The notes: generated from the letters alone by a model not told the origin. A stretch of DNA of 64,000 nt from Variovorax terrae (GCF_022809125.1 NZ_JALGBI010000001.1:2418001-2482000), one strand, 5' to 3'; positions 8,015 through 17,792 are shown, counted from the first letter of the stretch. Translations and numbers: made by a program.

Positions 8015-9926
8015 GATAAATCTCCTCTGCGAGTTCCTTTGAAATGCCATCCACCGTGGCGATGTCCTCCACACCGGCGGCCGCGATGCCGCGGATGCCG
8101 CCAAAGCGCTGCAACAGCCGCGCGCGGCGCTTCGGGCCGATGCCGGGAATGTCTTCGAGCTGGCTGCCGCCCACGCGCACCTTGGCGCGCCGCGCGCGCA
8201 TGCCGGTGATGGCGAAGCGATGCGCCTCGTCTCGGATCTGGGCCACCAGCATCAGCGCCGCCGAGTCCTTGCCGAGGTAGGCCTTGGCGCGGCCGTCGGC
8301 GAACACCAGTTCCTCGAGTCCGACCTTGCGGCCCTCCCCTTTCTCGACGCCGGCGATCAGCGACAGGTCGAGCCCGAGCTCGCTGAACACCTCGCGCGCC
8401 ATCGCCACCTGGCCCTTGCCGCCGTCCACCAGCACCAGGTCGGGCAGCCGGCTCTCGCCGTTCTTCGCGGCCTCGACCAGCTTGCTGTAGCGCCGCGTAA
8501 GCACCTGTCGCATGGCGGCGTAGTCGTCGCCGGGCGTGATGCCGTCGATGGTGTAGCGGCGGTATTCGGAGTTCTGCATCTTGTGGTGCTCGAATACTAC
8601 GCAAGAAGCCTGCGTGGCCTCACCGGCCGTGTGGGAAATGTCGAAACACTCGATACGGAATGTGTCGAGGTTGTCGGGCACGAGATCAAGCGCGTCCACC
8701 AGCGCGCGCGTGCGAGCCTGCTGCGAGCCCTCCTCGGACAGCAGGCGCGCAAGCTGCAGCTCGGCGTTCTTCTGCGCCATCTCGAGCCAGATGCGGCGCT
8801 GCTCGCGCGGCTGGTGCGCGGCCGTGATGCGGATGCCGGTCTGCAGCGACAGCGCGCCGATCAGGTCCTTGCCGACGGCGTGGCTGGTGATCAGCGCGGG
8901 CGGCGCCGGCACGTCGATGTAGTGCTGCGCGATGAAGGCCTCCAGCACCAGCACCTCCACGGGCCGCGCCGCCGCCGTCTCGCCGCTGTCGTCCTCGCTC
9001 GCATAGACGCCCGAGGCGTCCTCCACATGCGAGGGAAAGTAGGGCCGGTCGCCCAGGTGGCGCCCGCCGCGCACCATGGCCAAGTTCACGCAGGCGCGGC
9101 CGCCCTGCACCTTCACGGCCAGGATGTCCACGTCCTTGTCCGACACCGTGTCCACCGCCTGCTGGTGCAGCACCGTGGACAGCGCCGACATCTGGTTGCG
9201 CAGTTCCGCCGCCTGCTCGAACTCCAGCCGCTCGGCGTGCGCCATCATGCGGGTCTCCAGCACGTCGAGCACGGCCTGGGTTTCGCCGCGCAGAAAGGCC
9301 TCGGCATTCGCCACGTCCTGCGCATAGTCGGGCTGGGAGATGTTGGCCACGCAGGGGCCGGTGCAGCGCTTGATCTGGTACAGCAGGCAGGGTCGGGTGC
9401 GGTTGTTGAACACCGTGTCCTCGCAGGTGCGCAGGCGGAACACCTTCTGCAGCAGCAGGATCGACTCCTTCACCGCCCAGGCGCTCGGGTACGGCCCGAA
9501 GTAGTGGTGCTTGCGGTCCACCGCGCCGCGGTAGTAGGCCACGCGCGGGTAGGCGGCGGCCGAGGGCCGCGAGCCGGCGTCCTGGCCGGTGGCGGCGGAG
9601 ATGCGCAGGTAGGGATAGCTCTTGTCGTCGCGGAACAGGATGTTGTACTTCGGGTTCAGCGTCTTGATCAGGTTGTTTTCCAGCAGCAGCGCCTCGGCCT
9701 CGGAGCGCACCACCGTGGTTTCCATGCGCACGATCTTGCTGACCATGTGGCCGATGCGCGTGCCGCCGTGGTTCTTCTGGAAATAGCTGGAGACGCGCTT
9801 CTTGAGGTTGCGCGCCTTGCCCACGTAGAGCACGCCGCCGGCGGCGTCGAAATAGCGGTAGACGCCCGGCAGCGCGGGCAGCGCGGCCACTTCGGCCAGC
9901 AATTGTTCGGAATGCACCTCGGACAT
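8001..9926 (-). CDS. uvrC: Excinuclease ABC subunit C
   Basis: A 641-residue nuclease that makes both incisions in UvrABC nucleotide-excision repair. Domains in order are the GIY-YIG nuclease (PGVYRY ... [17 protein letters not shown], residues about 17-50), a central UVR motif region, the RNase H-like C-terminal nuclease with DGGKGQV, and a terminal helix-hairpin-helix ([21 protein letters not shown] spans two hairpin motifs). The start at 9926 lies 8 bases from a CACAAT -10-like element, so the mRNA may be leaderless. It is divergent from earP with only 28 bp between start codons, and it heads the lipoprotein/pgsA/EamA run. Confidence 0.95.
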   Translation of the reverse strand: MSEVHSEQLLAEVAALPALPGVYRYFDAAGGVLYVGKARNLKKRVSSYFQKNHGGTRIGHMVSKIVRMETTVVRSEAEALLLENNLIKTLNPKYNILFRDDKSYPYLRISAATGQDAGSRPSAAAYPRVAYYRGAVDRKHHYFGPYPSAWAVKESILLLQKVFRLRTCEDTVFNNRTRPCLLYQIKRCTGPCVANISQPDYAQDVANAEAFLRGETQAVLDVLETRMMAHAERLEFEQAAELRNQMSALSTVLHQQAVDTVSDKDVDILAVKVQGGRACVNLAMVRGGRHLGDRPYFPSHVEDASGVYASEDDSGETAAARPVEVLVLEAFIAQHYIDVPAPPALITSHAVGKDLIGALSLQTGIRITAAHQPREQRRIWLEMAQKNAELQLARLLSEEGSQQARTRALVDALDLVPDNLDTFRIECFDISHTAGEATQASCVVFEHHKMQNSEYRRYTIDGITPGDDYAAMRQVLTRRYSKLVEAAKNGESRLPDLVLVDGGKGQVAMAREVFSELGLDLSLIAGVEKGEGRKVGLEELVFADGRAKAYLGKDSAALMLVAQIRDEAHRFAITGMRARRAKVRVGGSQLEDIPGIGPKRRARLLQRFGGIRGIAAAGVEDIATVDGISKELAEEIYRALH

Positions 9927-9934
9927 AGACCCGT

Positions 9935-9946
9935 ATTGTGGACAAT
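9935..9946. promoter_or_regulatory. Symmetric back-to-back -10 elements for uvrC and earP
   Basis: The 12-mer palindrome ATTGT-GG-ACAAT places GACAAT on the plus strand 8 bases before the earP ATG, and CACAAT on the minus strand 8 bases before the uvrC ATG. Such spacing leaves no room for a ribosome-binding site, so both transcripts are predicted to be leaderless or nearly so. This is inference from spacing. Confidence 0.5.
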
Positions 9947-9954
9947 CTCGCCCC

Positions 9955-11031
9955 ATGCTCTGGGACATCTTCTGCAAAGTCATCGACAACTACGGCGATA
10001 TCGGTGTGTGCTGGCGCCTCTCGGCCGACCTCGCCGCGCGCGGCGAGCGCGTGCGGCTGTGGGTCGACGACGCCTCGGCCCTGCCCTGGATGGCGCCGCA
10101 GGGCTGCCCCGGCGTGGAGGTCCGGCCCTGGACCGCCGGCCCGCTGGACACCGAGCCCGGCGACGCGGTGATCGAGGCCTTCGGCTGCGAGCTTGCGCCC
10201 GATTTCGTCGCAGCCATGGCCCAGCGGACCCGGGCCTCCGGCCGCAGCCTCCCCTGGATCAACCTCGAATACCTGTCCGCCGAGGCCTATGTGGAGCGCA
10301 GCCACGGCCTGCCCTCGCCCGTGCTCAGCGGCCCGGGCGCCGGGCTGACCAAGCATTTCTTCTACCCCGGCTTCACCGCGCGCACCGGCGGCCTGCTGCG
10401 CGAGCCCGGGCTGCTGGAGCGCCAGGCCCGCTTCGACCGGGCCGCCTGGCTGCAGCCGCTCGGGCGGCCGGCGGCTGCAGAGCAGCTCGTCTCGCTGTTC
10501 TGCTACGAGCCAGCGGCGCTCGGCGCTTGGCTGGCCGCTCTGGCGGCCGGCCGGCAGCCCGTGCGGCTGCTGGTGACGCCGGGGCGCGCGGCGCAGGCCG
10601 TCCAGGCCGTTTTTTCAAGCAAAAATGCCTCGATGTCCTTGTCGGGCGGTCATGGAGTGCTATCAATTTCATACCTCCCCGCCTTCAGCCAGACCGATTT
10701 CGACGCCCTGCTGTGGGCCTGCGACCTCAACTTCGTGCGCGGCGAAGACTCGCTGGTGCGCGCGCTCTGGGCCGGCCGGCCGTTCATCTGGCACATCTAC
10801 CCGCAGCACGACGACGCGCACCGCGCCAAGCTCGAGGCCTTTCTCGCCTGGCTCGACGCCCCGGCCTCGCTGCGGCAGTTCCACCGGGTGTGGAACGGCC
10901 TGGGCAGCGGCCCGCTGCCTGCCTGCGACCTGCCGGCCTGGGGCGCCTGCGTCCAGGCCGCGCGCCAGCGCCTGCTGGCGCAGGACGACCTGACCACGCA
11001 GTTGCTCCGGTTCGCAGCCAAAACCCGTTAA
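9955..11031 (+). CDS. earP: EF-P arginine-32 rhamnosyltransferase EarP
   Basis: A 358-residue inverting glycosyltransferase of GT-B fold that transfers rhamnose from dTDP-rhamnose to Arg32 of EF-P. Conserved residues are Asp11 and Asp15 in the N-terminal [17 protein letters not shown], and Glu264 in [14 protein letters not shown]. The target gene efp is directly downstream and encodes Arg32, a strong contextual confirmation. Residues about 220-240 are encoded by a dispersed intergenic-type repeat (10610-10673) in frame, in a loop before [10 protein letters not shown]. The start at 9955 is 8 bases from a GACAAT element. Confidence 0.95.
   Translation: MLWDIFCKVIDNYGDIGVCWRLSADLAARGERVRLWVDDASALPWMAPQGCPGVEVRPWTAGPLDTEPGDAVIEAFGCELAPDFVAAMAQRTRASGRSLPWINLEYLSAEAYVERSHGLPSPVLSGPGAGLTKHFFYPGFTARTGGLLREPGLLERQARFDRAAWLQPLGRPAAAEQLVSLFCYEPAALGAWLAALAAGRQPVRLLVTPGRAAQAVQAVFSSKNASMSLSGGHGVLSISYLPAFSQTDFDALLWACDLNFVRGEDSLVRALWAGRPFIWHIYPQHDDAHRAKLEAFLAWLDAPASLRQFHRVWNGLGSGPLPACDLPAWGACVQAARQRLLAQDDLTTQLLRFAAKTR
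10610..10673 (+). repeat. Dispersed stem-loop repeat, copy A (inside earP)
   Basis: It begins with a T-run, followed by GCAAAAATGCC, CGATGTCC, GGGCGGTCATGGAG and TGCTATCAATTTCATA. It aligns well with copy F (shared GTCGGGCGG and TGGAGTGCTAT) and with intergenic copies B-E. It is translated as part of EarP (about F220-Y240) without breaking the frame. Confidence 0.75.
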
Positions 11032-11120
11032 AATTCAAGGCTTTGCGAAATTCGGCTGGGGCGCTGGTGCCCGCTGATTCGCCCTTCGCCGCTCGCCGCG
11101 GCCTATCTTTCCAAACCGCT

Positions 11121-11675
11121 ATGAAAATCGCTCAAGAAATCCGCGCCGGCAACGTCATCATGCACGGCAAGGATCCGATGGTCGTGCTCAAGACCGAATA
11201 CAGCCGCGGTGGCCGCAACGCCGCCACCGTGCGCATGAAGCTCAAGAGCCTGCTCAACAACTTCGGCACCGAAGTCGTGTTCAAGGCCGACGACAAGATG
11301 GACCAGATCATCCTGGACAAGAAGGACTGCACCTACTCCTACTTCGCCGACCCGATGTACGTCTGCATGGACGCCGAGTACAACCAGTACGAAGTCGAAG
11401 CCGAGAACATGGGCGACGCACTGAACTACCTGGAAGACGGCATGGCCCTGGAAGTGGTGTTCTACGAAGGCAAGGCCATCTCGGTGGAACTGCCCACCAG
11501 CGTCGAGCGCGAGATCACCTGGACCGAACCCGCCGTCAAGGGCGACACCTCGGGCAAGGTGCTCAAGCCTGCCAAGATCGCCACCGGCTTCGAAGTCGGT
11601 GTGCCGATCTTCGTGGCCCAGGGCGACCGCATCGAAATCGACACCCGCACCGGCGAATACCGCCGCCGCGTCTGA
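11121..11675 (+). CDS. efp: Translation elongation factor P
   Basis: A 184-residue factor that enters the ribosomal E-site and relieves stalling at polyproline stretches. The three beta-barrel domains are complete. The modification loop reads S-R-G-G-R-N-A-A with Arg at position 32, the residue rhamnosylated by EarP, rather than the Lys of the EpmA/EpmB class. The gene follows earP by 89 bp and is closed by a strong terminator. Confidence 0.97.
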   Translation: MKIAQEIRAGNVIMHGKDPMVVLKTEYSRGGRNAATVRMKLKSLLNNFGTEVVFKADDKMDQIILDKKDCTYSYFADPMYVCMDAEYNQYEVEAENMGDALNYLEDGMALEVVFYEGKAISVELPTSVEREITWTEPAVKGDTSGKVLKPAKIATGFEVGVPIFVAQGDRIEIDTRTGEYRRRV

Positions 11676-11709
11676 TGGCCAGCCGCCTCGGCCAACGCCA
11701 TTCCGACAG

Positions 11710-11730
11710 GGCTCCGCAAGGAGCCTTTTT
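11710..11730 (+). terminator. Intrinsic terminator of efp
   Basis: The stem GGCTCC / GGAGCC (11710-11715 with 11720-11725) has a GCAA tetraloop and is followed by TTTTT, 34 bases after the efp stop. Confidence 0.9.
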
Positions 11731-11752
11731 CATTTGACGCCCGGCCCCGCCC

Positions 11753-12631
11753 ATGGATCTGCTCTCCCGCATCGCCCAGGTCATCGTGCCGGTGTTCCTC
11801 ATCGTGGCCATCGGCTGGTTCTACGGCCGCCGCGCCCGGCCCGACATGACCGTGTTCAACCGCATCACGCTGGACGTGCTCTCGCCCCTGCTGGTCTATG
11901 CCGCGCTGGCGGACCGCTCGTTCCGGCTGCAGGACCACGGCCCGCTGCTGCTCGGCGGCACGCTGCTGATGCTGGGCTGCGGCCTGCTGGCCTGGGTGGT
12001 GGCGCGCGCCTTCCGGGCGCAGCCGCGCTCGCTGGTGCCGGTGGTGATGTTCACCAACTGCGGCAACATGGGCCTGCCGCTGGCGCTGCTGGCGTTCGGG
12101 CCCGAGCATTTCGGCGCGGCGGTGGCGCTGTTCTCCATCAGCAACCTGCTCCACTTCTCGCTCGGCATGCGCATCACCAGCGCCCACGCCGCCACGCGCG
12201 AGCTGCTGCTCAGCCCGCTGATGCTGGCCACCGCGCTGGGCTTTGCCAGCGCCCTGACCGGCCTGCGCCCGCCGGCCATGCTGCTCACCGGCATGAAGAT
12301 GCTGGGCGATGCCATGCTGCCGCTGATGCTGTTCTCGCTGGGCGTGCGCCTGATCGCGCTGACGCGCAGCGGCCTGGCGCTGGGCCTGCTGGGGGCGCTG
12401 GCGCGCCCGCTGGCCGGGCTGGCGGTGGTATGGCCCCTGGTGTGGCTGCTCGACCTGCAGGGCGCGGCGCGCGGCCAGCTGGTGCTGTTTGCCGTGCTGC
12501 CGCCGGCGGTGATGCAGTTCCTGCTGGCCGAGCGCTACCGCCAGGAGCCTGAGAAGGTGGCGGCCATGATCCTGCTGGGCAATGCGCTGTCGGTGCTGTT
12601 CGTGCCGCTGGGCCTGGCCCTCGGGCTCTGA
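11753..12631 (+). CDS. AEC-family transporter (auxin efflux carrier type)
   Basis: A 292-residue integral membrane protein with about ten hydrophobic segments. Family marks are the N-terminal VFLIVAIGWFYGRR, the central FTNCGNMGLPLALLAFG, and a C-terminal run ending MILLGNALSVLFVPLGLAL. Bacterial members export small carboxylates such as malonate or malate; substrate here is unknown. It is convergent with the rhomboid-like gene, 28 bp apart. Confidence 0.88.
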   Translation: MDLLSRIAQVIVPVFLIVAIGWFYGRRARPDMTVFNRITLDVLSPLLVYAALADRSFRLQDHGPLLLGGTLLMLGCGLLAWVVARAFRAQPRSLVPVVMFTNCGNMGLPLALLAFGPEHFGAAVALFSISNLLHFSLGMRITSAHAATRELLLSPLMLATALGFASALTGLRPPAMLLTGMKMLGDAMLPLMLFSLGVRLIALTRSGLALGLLGALARPLAGLAVVWPLVWLLDLQGAARGQLVLFAVLPPAVMQFLLAERYRQEPEKVAAMILLGNALSVLFVPLGLALGL

Positions 12632-12659
12632 TCTCGAGCTCTGATTCCGGGTTGTGACC

Positions 12660-14348
12660 TCAGCGCGGCAGCGCGGCCAGCGCCCGCCATTCCTGCTGCA
12701 GCGACTGCTCGGCCCGCCAGGCCTGGGAGCGGGCCTCGGCCAGCTGGCGCCGGGCCTCGGGGCTCTCGGGACCGGTCACCCAGTCGAGCCACTGCGCGCT
12801 CAGCTCCTGCTGCTCCGAGGCATGCCGCTTCAGGGCGGCCTGCAGCCGGCTCATGCGGGCGTCCTTGGGCAGGTAGAGCTTGCCCAGGCGGGCCACGCTG
12901 TCCTGCCAGAACCGCTGGTGGTCGCGCAGCTCCACCATCAGCAGTTCGCGCGTGGGCTTGTCGCGAACGTCGCCGGCCTGCCCGGGCTCGGGCAATTGGC
13001 GCAGTTGCGCGGCGCGGCGCTGCTGCTCGCCCATCAGCTGGCTCAGCTCGGCGGCAAACGCCTGGTCGGCCCGGTAGGCCGGGCCGCGGTTGGGCGTCTG
13101 CGACCACAGCAGCAGGCCGGCGGCCACGGTCAGCACCGTCAGCAGGACGCGCGCCATGAGGGTCCACAGCTCGGGCCATTCGCGCGGCGGCTGCGAGAGC
13201 ACCAGGGCGCACAGCGCGCCCATGACCAAGCCCGCCCCCTGCACGGCGGGGCCGATGCCGGGCGACGCCAGCCCGGCCCACAGCGCATAGCCCACCAGTG
13301 CGGCGACCGGCACGAGGTGCTTTCTCATGACCGACAGCGAGACGCCGTTGCCCGGCAGGCTCAGGTACATCAGCAGGCCGCCCAGCAGGCCGAAGATCGC
13401 CCCCGAGGCCCCGGCGCCGTTGCCCCAGGGGTCCCACCACAGGCCCGCCAGCCCGCCCAGCAGGCCGCTGGCGGCATAGACGATCAGAAACTTGGGCAGC
13501 CCCATCAGGCGTTCGGCCAGGCGCCCCAGATCCCACAGCGCCCACAGGCTCACCAGCAGGGACAGCAGGCTGCCATGCAGGAACAGGGCCGTCAGAAGGC
13601 GCCACAGCTCGCCGTCCCGCACCAGCGGGCCGAAACCGGAGCCTGACGCCACGAGCAGTTGGCCGCTCACCCCGAGAGGGTCGCCGCCCTGGGCCAGCAG
13701 CAGGGCAAACCCGAGCAGGTTCAGCACGAGCAGCACGCCGGTGCCCCAGGCCCGGTGCGGGTAGGCCGCCAGCCGCTGGGCCAGCTGGCGCTGCTGCTCG
13801 GCCTGCGGGCTGGTGCGCGTCGGCAGCAGGGACTGCAGTTCGCGCGCGGCCTCCGCGCTGTCGAGCACGCAGCTCAGGCGAGAGGCGCGCACCGGCGCAT
13901 CGAATGGCGCCTGCGGCGACAGCCCGAACGACAGCGTGGCGCCTTCGACCGCCACGTCCTGCAGGCAGTCCAGCGGCAGCTTGACGCGCGCCTCGCGCGA
14001 CCAGAGCCCCCAGCGCCTGCGCCGCCCCGCCAGGCGCAGCACATCCGGCTGCACGCGCGCTTCGCCGGCGCCGACAAACCCCAGCGCGCCGGAAAACCTC
14101 ACGTCGAATGTCGGAAACTGGCCGCTGGTCAAAAGATCGCGCGAGGCGGCAAAGCCGGTGGATGGGCGCGGCGGCGGCCGGCCGATCAGGTCGCCCACGG
14201 TCGTGCTCCCGCCCTGGGCGTCGATCAGCACATGGCCGTTGTTCAGCGTCTTTCTGATCCGCATGCCGATGATGGTGCGCCGGTCATAGGGCCCGACTTC
14301 CTGTCCATCCAGCACCACTCGATAACCCAACGATTCTTGTCCGCTCAT
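12660..14348 (-). CDS. Rhomboid-family membrane protein, probable pseudoprotease
   Basis: A 562-residue protein. Residues 1-190 are soluble; the start (YRVVLDGQEVGPYDRRTI) resembles a GYF_2-type domain. A rhomboid core of six or more helices spans about 200-415, with the GELWRLLTALFLHG loop/TM2 and the Ser motif GASGAIFG (Ser315). Residues about 420-562 form a helical, charged tail. The usual catalytic His of H-x2-G-x3-G in TM6 is Gln370 (QGAGLVMG), and the TM2 oxyanion His and Asn positions read Ser263 and Ser267. Ser315 alone should not support normal proteolysis, so a binding or chaperone role is inferred. The start at 14348 follows GAGG by 10 bases. Confidence 0.82.
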   Translation of the reverse strand: MSGQESLGYRVVLDGQEVGPYDRRTIIGMRIRKTLNNGHVLIDAQGGSTTVGDLIGRPPPRPSTGFAASRDLLTSGQFPTFDVRFSGALGFVGAGEARVQPDVLRLAGRRRRWGLWSREARVKLPLDCLQDVAVEGATLSFGLSPQAPFDAPVRASRLSCVLDSAEAARELQSLLPTRTSPQAEQQRQLAQRLAAYPHRAWGTGVLLVLNLLGFALLLAQGGDPLGVSGQLLVASGSGFGPLVRDGELWRLLTALFLHGSLLSLLVSLWALWDLGRLAERLMGLPKFLIVYAASGLLGGLAGLWWDPWGNGAGASGAIFGLLGGLLMYLSLPGNGVSLSVMRKHLVPVAALVGYALWAGLASPGIGPAVQGAGLVMGALCALVLSQPPREWPELWTLMARVLLTVLTVAAGLLLWSQTPNRGPAYRADQAFAAELSQLMGEQQRRAAQLRQLPEPGQAGDVRDKPTRELLMVELRDHQRFWQDSVARLGKLYLPKDARMSRLQAALKRHASEQQELSAQWLDWVTGPESPEARRQLAEARSQAWRAEQSLQQEWRALAALPR

Positions 14349-14418
14349 TTTTTTTGAATCCTCAGCGCGGCGAAAAGGATACCGGAAACGTACTACGGGT
14401 TTGCCCCAAAATACGCCC

Positions 14419-15285
14419 ATGGAATCAAATCTGCACGATCGCAGCCTGGCCGACGCCTGGGCCACCCTCCAAAGCTATGCCGACACCAACGGCGACAACC
14501 CGCTGGAGCCCGATCCGCGGCGGCTGGCCTTCGCCGACCCGGAGTTCCTGCTGCGCCGCGAGACGCGCGGCATCCGCTTCCAGCTCGAGCTGCTCAAACC
14601 GGATCTGGAGCAGCAGGCGCACGGCATCGAGAACACGGTGGTGGTATTCGGCAGCGCGCGCTTTCGCAGCGAGGAAGACGCACGCGCCCTGCTGGCCGAG
14701 GCCGAAGCCAGCGGCGACGAGGCGCTGATCCGGCGGGCCCGCAGCCTGCAGCGCAATGCGCATTACTACGAGCAGGCCCGCAGCTTCGGCACGATGGTGG
14801 CTCGGTACAGCCAGGACAAGGCGGCGGCCGACCGGCTGTTCATCTGCACCGGAGGCGGCCCCGGCATCATGCAGGCCGCCAACCGCGGCGCGCACGAAGG
14901 CGGCGGCATCAGCGTGGGGCTGGCGATCGCCCTGCCGATGGAAGAAGCCGCCAACCCCTACGTCACGCCGGCGCTGAGCTTCAAGTTCCACTACTTCGCA
15001 CTGCGCAAGATGCACTTCATGATGCGGGCCAAGGCGCTGGTGGCCTTCCCGGGCGGCTTCGGCACGCTGGACGAGCTGTTCGAGGTGATCACGCTGGTGC
15101 AGACGCGCAAGGCCAAGCCGGTGCCGATCGTGCTGTTCGGCTCCGACTACTGGAAGCGGCTGGTCAACTTCGACGTGCTGATCGAGGAAGGCGTGATCTC
15201 GCCCGACGACCTCAAGCTGTTCGAGTACGTCGACACGCCGCAGGACGCCTGGAACGCGATCAAGGCCTTCTACGGCCTGGCCTGA
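14419..15285 (+). CDS. LOG-family protein (TIGR00730-type)
   Basis: A 288-residue protein of the lysine-decarboxylase-like/LOG fold. The nucleotide-binding signature P-G-G-F-G-T-x2-E is at 211-219, and a second glycine-rich stretch CTGGGPGIMQAANRGA precedes it. Characterised homologues release free cytokinin or cleave the N-glycosidic bond of AMP (nucleoside monophosphate phosphoribohydrolase). It is longer than minimal LOG proteins, with about 85 extra N-terminal residues. The ATG at 14419 lies 6 bases from a CAAAAT element with no ribosome site, so the transcript may be leaderless. Confidence 0.87.
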   Translation: MESNLHDRSLADAWATLQSYADTNGDNPLEPDPRRLAFADPEFLLRRETRGIRFQLELLKPDLEQQAHGIENTVVVFGSARFRSEEDARALLAEAEASGDEALIRRARSLQRNAHYYEQARSFGTMVARYSQDKAAADRLFICTGGGPGIMQAANRGAHEGGGISVGLAIALPMEEAANPYVTPALSFKFHYFALRKMHFMMRAKALVAFPGGFGTLDELFEVITLVQTRKAKPVPIVLFGSDYWKRLVNFDVLIEEGVISPDDLKLFEYVDTPQDAWNAIKAFYGLA

Positions 15286-15304
15286 GAGCCTGTTCACAGG
15301 CTCT
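15285..15304. terminator. Hairpin between convergent LOG and hydrolase genes
   Basis: A perfect 8-bp stem AGAGCCTG / CAGGCTCT has a TTCA loop and begins at the last base of the LOG stop codon. No strong T-run follows on either strand, so it is at best a weak bidirectional terminator. Confidence 0.5.
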
Positions 15305-15309
15305 GAGCT

Positions 15310-16539
15310 TTACTTGGGCGGCGGGTAGAGCATGTCGTCCATCTGCTGGCAGGTCGTGAACGGGCCGAACAGGTGCAGCAGCGATGCCGGGTTGGGCTTG
15401 CCCAGCGGCAACGGCGTCTTGCCGTAGAGGTTCTGCACCTGCGTGGCGAAGTACAGGCGGTCGAAATCGGGGGCCAGGTCAGCCCCGTTCGCGGCCTGCA
15501 CGACGAAGGTGCCGTCAGGGAAAATCGTGTTGCTCGTGGTCGCCGTCGTGAAGTCGCCATCGTGCTTCACGATGCCTTGCGGGTAGGTGAACCAGCCCAG
15601 CGCGTAGCCCAGGCCCCCGCCAAGGTCGGCCACCGTCCGCACCATCTCGGCACGATGCGCCGCGTCGAGCAGCTTGCCGCCGAACACCGCCACGTCGAAG
15701 CGCACCATGTCGCCCGGCGTGGCAATGATCCCACCCCCGCCCACCATGCCGCTCCAGTCGGGCGCCGGGCATTGGATGAACGGGTCCGTCTTCAGGCGGT
15801 GCACATAGCCCAGCGGTACCGCCGGATTGGCCTGCCCCTCGTCGGCGTAGCTGCGAACCGTCATGCCTGCCGGCTGGAACACGTTCCGGTTCAGCCAGTC
15901 GGCGAACGTCAGGCCGCTCACGCGCTCGACGACCTTGGCGAGCAGGTAGTAGTTCTCGTTCGAATAGTCCCAGCTCTTTCCCGGCACCGCGTACAGCGCC
16001 AGCGCGTTCAGCCTGGCGAAGAACTGCGCCTCCGTGATAGGGCCGTCCCCGTGGATCACGGGGTCGCCGTGGTCGTGCCCCCCGATGCCCGAGGTGTGGC
16101 TGAGCAATTGCCGCAGCGTGATCTCGTGGCCATGGGCCGTGTACTCCGGCACGTAGGTGCCGACCGGAGCATCGAGCGACACCTTGCCCGCCTGGTCGAG
16201 CATGAGAATCGCCACCGCCGTGACCGATTTCGAGACCGAGGCCATGCGCATCGGCGAATCCGCCGTCAAGGGCACGCGCTTGCCAAGGTCGGCCCAGCCG
16301 GCGGCGGCCGAGGCCAGCAGGCCCGAGGCCGCGTTGCCGACCGCCACCGACACGCCGGGGTAGACCTGGTCGTCCACGGGCTGGCGAACGAGCAGGTTCA
16401 AGGACACGGACGGACTCGATGAACCGCCGCCGCAGGCCGCCACCGCCGCGCCCAGAATCAGCAGGCCCGCCAGCCTGCGCCAGATGGCGGCGCGCCGCGC
16501 CGGCGGCTCCGATGCCGCGACAGGGATGTTGTTCTTCAT
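15310..16539 (-). CDS. Beta-lactamase-fold serine hydrolase, lipoprotein
   Basis: A 409-residue class C beta-lactamase / DD-peptidase family protein. A signal peptide ends in the lipobox A-A-C (AAVAACGGGSSS, Cys36), so an outer-membrane or periplasmic lipoprotein is expected. Active-site motifs are all visible: S-x2-K in ASVSKSVTA (about 101-104), Y-S-N in WDYSNENYY, and H-D-G in IVKHDGDF. Substrate could be a peptide or ester; true beta-lactamase activity is not implied. MFS and rmuC genes follow upstream on the same strand. Confidence 0.88.
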   Translation of the reverse strand: MKNNIPVAASEPPARRAAIWRRLAGLLILGAAVAACGGGSSSPSVSLNLLVRQPVDDQVYPGVSVAVGNAASGLLASAAAGWADLGKRVPLTADSPMRMASVSKSVTAVAILMLDQAGKVSLDAPVGTYVPEYTAHGHEITLRQLLSHTSGIGGHDHGDPVIHGDGPITEAQFFARLNALALYAVPGKSWDYSNENYYLLAKVVERVSGLTFADWLNRNVFQPAGMTVRSYADEGQANPAVPLGYVHRLKTDPFIQCPAPDWSGMVGGGGIIATPGDMVRFDVAVFGGKLLDAAHRAEMVRTVADLGGGLGYALGWFTYPQGIVKHDGDFTTATTSNTIFPDGTFVVQAANGADLAPDFDRLYFATQVQNLYGKTPLPLGKPNPASLLHLFGPFTTCQQMDDMLYPPPK

Positions 16540-16592
16540 GTCTTCCTCATCTCAGGGTCCTGGCATGAATTCTCGCAAAAGCGATGGTCGCG

Positions 16593-17768
16593 TCAGGAAG
16601 GATGGCCTGGAGCCTTGAGGCGCCACGCCGCGCGCGAGCCGGCGCCCACCACGGCGCCCACCACCCAGAACACGCCCGAGATGCCGATCACGGCGCCGGC
16701 CATGCCAAACAGCATGGGCATGACCACGCTGGAGGCGTTGATGGTCATGAGCCGCAGGCCCAGCGCCTCGCCATGCCGCGTATGCGGCGTGATCTGGTGC
16801 AGCATGCTCATCACCATGGGCTGCACCGCGCCCAGCGAGAAACCCAGCAGCACCGAGCAGGCGCCCATGGCCAGCGCCGAGTCCAGCAACGGGTAGGCCG
16901 CGAACAGCAGTGCCGTGGCCAGCGAGGACAGCGTGATCACGGTGCGCTCGGCCACGCGCGCGGCCAGCCAGGGCAGCAGCACGCGGATCACGGCCGCGGC
17001 GATGGCGAAGGCGCCCAGGATGGAGCCGATGGTCGAGGCGCTCAGGCCGCGGTCATGGCCCAGGATGGGCAGCACGAAGGCGTGCACGTCCCAGCTCGAC
17101 GACTGCAGCCAGTTCACGAACAGCAAACGGCGGAACATCGGCGCGCGCAGCAGGTCCCAGGCGCGCAGCTTGTCGTCGCCCTCGGGCGCGCTGGCTTGCG
17201 GCAGCTCGCGCTCGCCGCGCACGCAGGCCCAGCACACCAGCGGCAGCAGCGCCAGCACGCCGAAGGCGATGCGAAAGCCCAGGTCGTCGGCCGGCGCGCG
17301 GCCGCCGTGGTCGATCAGCAGGCCAGCCAGGAACGGCCCGAAGAAGTTGGCCGCCGCCGGCGCGATGGCCAGCCAGCTGAACACCTGCTTGAGCTCGTCC
17401 GCCCCCGCGGCCGCGCGGCCCACGTGGCGCTGCAGCGCGATCACCGTGGCGCCGGTGGCGCCGCCCGACAGCAGCGCCGACACGCACAGCACCGGGAACA
17501 CCGGCATCAGCATGGCTAGCCCTCCCGCCGCGCAGGCCGCGATCACCGACAGGCCCAGCGGCCGGCGCACGCCGTGGCGGTCGGCAAAGCGCCCGGCCGG
17601 CAGCGCGAGGAACACCTGCGTGAGCGCGAACAGCGCGATCAGCACCCCCACCGCCGCCGCGCTGTAGCCCTGCTGCAGCGCCAGCAGCGGCGCGGCCAGC
17701 CGGATGCCGGCCATGGTGGCGTGCAGGCAGACCTGGGCGAGGATGAGTCGCAGCAATTTGGCGTTCAT
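16593..17768 (-). CDS. MFS transporter
   Basis: A 391-residue major facilitator protein with twelve predicted helices. The loop 2-3 signature reads G-R-F-A-D-R-H-G-V-R-R (about 58-68) after LALPA. The charged central loop (about 190-215) separates the two six-helix halves. Substrate is unknown. The start at 17768 is used; an upstream GTG at 17807 would add an unlikely soluble extension. Confidence 0.87.
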   Translation of the reverse strand: MNAKLLRLILAQVCLHATMAGIRLAAPLLALQQGYSAAAVGVLIALFALTQVFLALPAGRFADRHGVRRPLGLSVIAACAAGGLAMLMPVFPVLCVSALLSGGATGATVIALQRHVGRAAAGADELKQVFSWLAIAPAAANFFGPFLAGLLIDHGGRAPADDLGFRIAFGVLALLPLVCWACVRGERELPQASAPEGDDKLRAWDLLRAPMFRRLLFVNWLQSSSWDVHAFVLPILGHDRGLSASTIGSILGAFAIAAAVIRVLLPWLAARVAERTVITLSSLATALLFAAYPLLDSALAMGACSVLLGFSLGAVQPMVMSMLHQITPHTRHGEALGLRLMTINASSVVMPMLFGMAGAVIGISGVFWVVGAVVGAGSRAAWRLKAPGHPS

Positions 17769-17792
17769 GCCATTTTTCCGAACGACAAGAGC

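Noticed and set aside
8220..11675. A plus-strand open frame of 1151 codons across uvrC, earP and efp
   Set aside because: It is a frame shadow of uvrC and earP in GC-rich DNA. Only its last part (11121-11675) is a real gene, efp.
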